From assembly GCA_964402975.1 (NCBI GenBank), contig CAYOEM010000036.1, forward strand, positions 1 through 17,226: DNA of 17,226 bases, written 5' to 3'. The position numbers and the translations under genes were made by a program. Below the pieces are notes generated by a model. The model made no database searches and was not told where the DNA came from. It worked only from the letters and a program-made list of their open reading frames with translations. Positions 15,338 to 17,226 of this stretch are shown piece by piece. The stretch is from CAMDKS01 sp964402975 (GTDB lineage Bacteria > Bdellovibrionota_B > Oligoflexia > Oligoflexales > RGVZ01). Positions within the stretch are counted from its first letter, which is position 1, and the number at the start of each line of letters is the position of its first letter.

Positions 15338-16726
15338 ATGACATCTGGCTGCAATATCCGAGCGTTTGATCGCGACTCCCTTCGTGGCGCCATGACGTCT
15401 ATTGATTGGGACCCTCAGGGCAGAGTCTGCGATATCGTAGGCACGGTGATAGAGGCTATCTTACCGAACACCCCCATAGGTAGCATCGTTTCAATTGGCG
15501 CTCCCGTTCCTGGTGGTCAGATCCTCGCTGAGGTAGCAGGGTTTAAGAACGATCGCGCTCTCCTGATTCCTTACTCCTCGGTTCAAGGTGTCGCTCCCGG
15601 GAGCCCTGTAAAGAGCATGAAAATTCTTAATCAGATCCCAGTTGGGGATCATCTTTTAGGACGAATCATTGACCCGATGATGCAACCTCTATACGGCCCT
15701 AAACTTGATGGATTCATTACAAGTTCCGACACGGCTCTCTTGGAGCGTGAAGCTCCCAATCCAATGACAAGGCAGCGTGTGTCCCAACCGTTTAGCTTGG
15801 GGATCCGGTGCATTGACGGCCTATTAACATTCGGCGAAGGGCAGCGCATAGGGATTATGGCTGGATCGGGCGTCGGAAAATCTGTGATGCTTGGAATGAT
15901 TGCCAAGGCTTCGGATGCGGATGTCAACGTGATCGGCCTGATCGGCGAGCGAGGACGCGAAGTTCGAGAGTTTATTGAACGTGATCTTGGCCCTGAAGGT
16001 CTCTCGCGAAGCGTTGTTGTTGTCGTTACGGGCGATCAGTCGCCTCTACTAAGAATCCGCGCGGCCCGAGTCGTCACGGCTATTGCAGAGCATTTTGCGT
16101 CGAAAGACAGGAAAGTTCTGGTTATGATGGACTCCCTAACGCGAGTTGCTATGGCGCAGCGAGAGATTGGCTTGGCTGTCGGCGAACCACCCACAACTAA
16201 AGGCTATCCGCCCTCGGTTTTTTCTCTACTGCCGAAATTACTCGAACGATGCGGACCACTATCCAGAGGATCGATATCGGGCCTATTCACGGTATTGGTC
16301 GATGGCGACGACTTTAATGAGCCAGTTGCAGACGCCGCAAGAAGCATCTTAGACGGGCACGTTGTTCTATCGCGAACACTTGCCGCTAGACACCATTTCC
16401 CCGCCATTGACATCACAAATTCAACGAGCCGGGTGATGCACGACATCGTGGACCGCGACCACCAGGACGCTGCTGCATTCATCAAGATGCTGATGGGCGT
16501 TTACCAAGAAAACTTTGATTACGTTCAAATTGGAAGTTACCAGGCTGGGACCAACCCAACCCTTGATACGGCTATAAGACTGATGCCGTCAATTGAGAAA
16601 TTTTTGAAACAAGATCGAAACGAGCTTTGCACTTATGAGAAATCACTCGAGCAGCTAGCCACGATCGTGCACGGGCCTAATCGAAGTGGGGATGATGACA
16701 TGACAAACCAATCTCGGTCAGCATAG
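15338..16726 (+). CDS. fliI: Flagellum-specific type III export ATPase FliI
   Basis: FliI is the hexameric cytoplasmic ATPase that helps unfold and deliver substrates to the flagellar export gate; it works with FliH and FliJ. The 462-residue sequence matches the F1-beta-like family in length. It has a beta-barrel N-domain (about 28-92), Walker A AGSGVGKS (175-182), the catalytic GERGREV motif with E204 (203-209), and Walker B VLVMMDS with D265 (260-266). The family string AVGEPPTTKGYPPSVF (280-295) and a C-terminal GSYQAGTNPTLDTAI (399-413) follow. GGTGAG ends two bases before the ATG, which is tight. An in-frame stop at 15332 rules out an earlier start, and Met19 (15392) has no ribosome-binding site. 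It lies 28 bases after fliH. Confidence 0.97.
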   Translation: MTSGCNIRAFDRDSLRGAMTSIDWDPQGRVCDIVGTVIEAILPNTPIGSIVSIGAPVPGGQILAEVAGFKNDRALLIPYSSVQGVAPGSPVKSMKILNQIPVGDHLLGRIIDPMMQPLYGPKLDGFITSSDTALLEREAPNPMTRQRVSQPFSLGIRCIDGLLTFGEGQRIGIMAGSGVGKSVMLGMIAKASDADVNVIGLIGERGREVREFIERDLGPEGLSRSVVVVVTGDQSPLLRIRAARVVTAIAEHFASKDRKVLVMMDSLTRVAMAQREIGLAVGEPPTTKGYPPSVFSLLPKLLERCGPLSRGSISGLFTVLVDGDDFNEPVADAARSILDGHVVLSRTLAARHHFPAIDITNSTSRVMHDIVDRDHQDAAAFIKMLMGVYQENFDYVQIGSYQAGTNPTLDTAIRLMPSIEKFLKQDRNELCTYEKSLEQLATIVHGPNRSGDDDMTNQSRSA

Positions 16727-16736
16727 GTTGTAATAG

Positions 16737-17180
16737 ATGCATAGCTTAGAAAAAAAATCACGCCGATTAAACCCAGTCATCGAGTCAAAGAAGGCTCGAT
16801 TTGATGCTGAATTAGCGCAACTAAACGTCGTTAGACGGCAAAAAATCGAAGTGGTCGCCGCCATGCGAGCAACCCAAAAGCAATACATGGACGGTGTCGG
16901 AAGACTGAATGACGAACGTGGCACCATGAATCGACTCATGCTAGAGGCTCTGGAAACGGGACTCGATAACGTAAAAGGTTTGTGGATGAAGCTTTATCAG
17001 GATGTTTTGGATCTGGAGAAAATGGAAAAACAACAGGCAGAAATTATGAGCCGGGCTCATCGCGAGCTCGAAGCAATTCAGTCTCTGCAAGACAAGTACA
17101 AACTAGCTTGGGCACAAGAACTCGACAAACGCGAACAGAAAATGATGGACGAGCACGCTCAGCGAAAATTCTACAGATAG
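16737..17180 (+). CDS. fliJ: Flagellar export chaperone FliJ
   Basis: FliJ is a small coiled-coil protein that sits in the centre of the FliI hexamer, like the F1 gamma subunit, and couples ATPase activity to the export gate. The 147-residue product is almost entirely helical and charged, with heptad-like patterns at about 17-70 (KKARFDAELAQLNVVRRQKI) and 78-138 (LYQDVLDLEKMEKQQAEIM). That is the expected FliJ antiparallel coiled coil. FliJ sequences diverge strongly, so position directly after fliI (10-base gap) carries much of the call. No strong Shine-Dalgarno site precedes the ATG, suggesting coupling to fliI translation. Confidence 0.88.
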   Translation: MHSLEKKSRRLNPVIESKKARFDAELAQLNVVRRQKIEVVAAMRATQKQYMDGVGRLNDERGTMNRLMLEALETGLDNVKGLWMKLYQDVLDLEKMEKQQAEIMSRAHRELEAIQSLQDKYKLAWAQELDKREQKMMDEHAQRKFYR

Positions 17181-17199
17181 ACGGAGAGGGAGACTAACT

Positions 17200-17226
17200 A
17201 TGAAGCAACAAACCATCATGAAATCT
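17200..17226 (+). CDS. Start of a further flagellar-operon gene (partial, cut by window edge)
   Basis: An ATG at 17200 follows a purine-rich site (GGAGAGGGAGA, 17183-17193) and is 19 bases after fliJ. Only nine codons (MKQQTIMKS) are visible before the window ends. In comparable operons the next gene is often a MotE-like protein, FliK or another hook-length or export gene, but nothing here identifies it. Confidence 0.6.

Noticed and set aside
15324..15341. Six-codon leader frame (ATGCGTGGTGAGAAATGA) overlapping the fliI start
   Set aside because: Its stop overlaps the fliI ATG in a coupling-like way, but it has no ribosome-binding site of its own and such short frames occur often by chance.

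Overview
The window looks like a chromosomal segment of a motile, diderm (Gram-negative) bacterium that uses both sigma-54 and sigma-28 to control its flagella. Evidence for two membranes is inferential: a LolD/MacB-type ABC system, a YihY-type inner-membrane protein and a large exported TPR protein. GC content is moderate. The style (flgB-flgC-fliE-fliF-fliH-fliI-fliJ under a sigma-54 promoter with a receiver-less enhancer-binding protein) fits Bdellovibrionota, Oligoflexia or former deltaproteobacterial lineages, but I cannot place the organism firmly.

Layout. Positions 1-365 hold no gene. They contain an AT-rich stretch (about 80 % AT over the first 50 bases) followed by a tight cluster of DnaA-box-like 9-mers, a candidate replication-origin fragment or DnaA-controlled region. 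A YihY/BrkB membrane protein follows on the + strand (366-1727). From 1755 to 7267 everything is on the - strand. In order of transcription (right to left) these are a PilZ-domain protein, an ABC ATPase, an FtsX/MacB-type permease with a histidine-rich extracytoplasmic loop, a DUF3299 protein, an OmpR-family response regulator and its HAMP-type sensor kinase. The ATPase, permease and DUF3299 genes form a tight operon with overlapping or near-touching ends. The His-rich loop and the CusRS-like two-component pair downstream suggest metal (zinc or copper) homeostasis, by inference only.

Positions 7268-7653 are a divergent control region. On the - strand a near-consensus sigma-28 (FliA) promoter reads into the PilZ gene. 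On the + strand a perfect-consensus sigma-54 promoter reads into the flagellar operon. The sigma-54 promoter means the long TPR gene must start at 7654, with a signal peptide, and not at the upstream ATG at 7555.

The flagellar operon (7654 to the right edge) runs: exported AMIN-like/TPR protein, sigma-54 enhancer-binding protein without a receiver domain, flgB, flgC, fliE, fliF, fliH (with a long N-terminal extension), fliI, fliJ and the first codons of another gene. Together these encode the proximal rod (FlgB, FlgC, FliE), the MS ring (FliF) and the export ATPase complex (FliH, FliI, FliJ). The switch gene fliG, normally between fliF and fliH, is absent, although FliF keeps a C-terminal helix of the FliG-binding type. 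The regulator gene lies inside the operon its product probably activates, which suggests positive autoregulation. The sigma-28 promoter on the PilZ gene suggests a late-class, YcgR-like motility brake.
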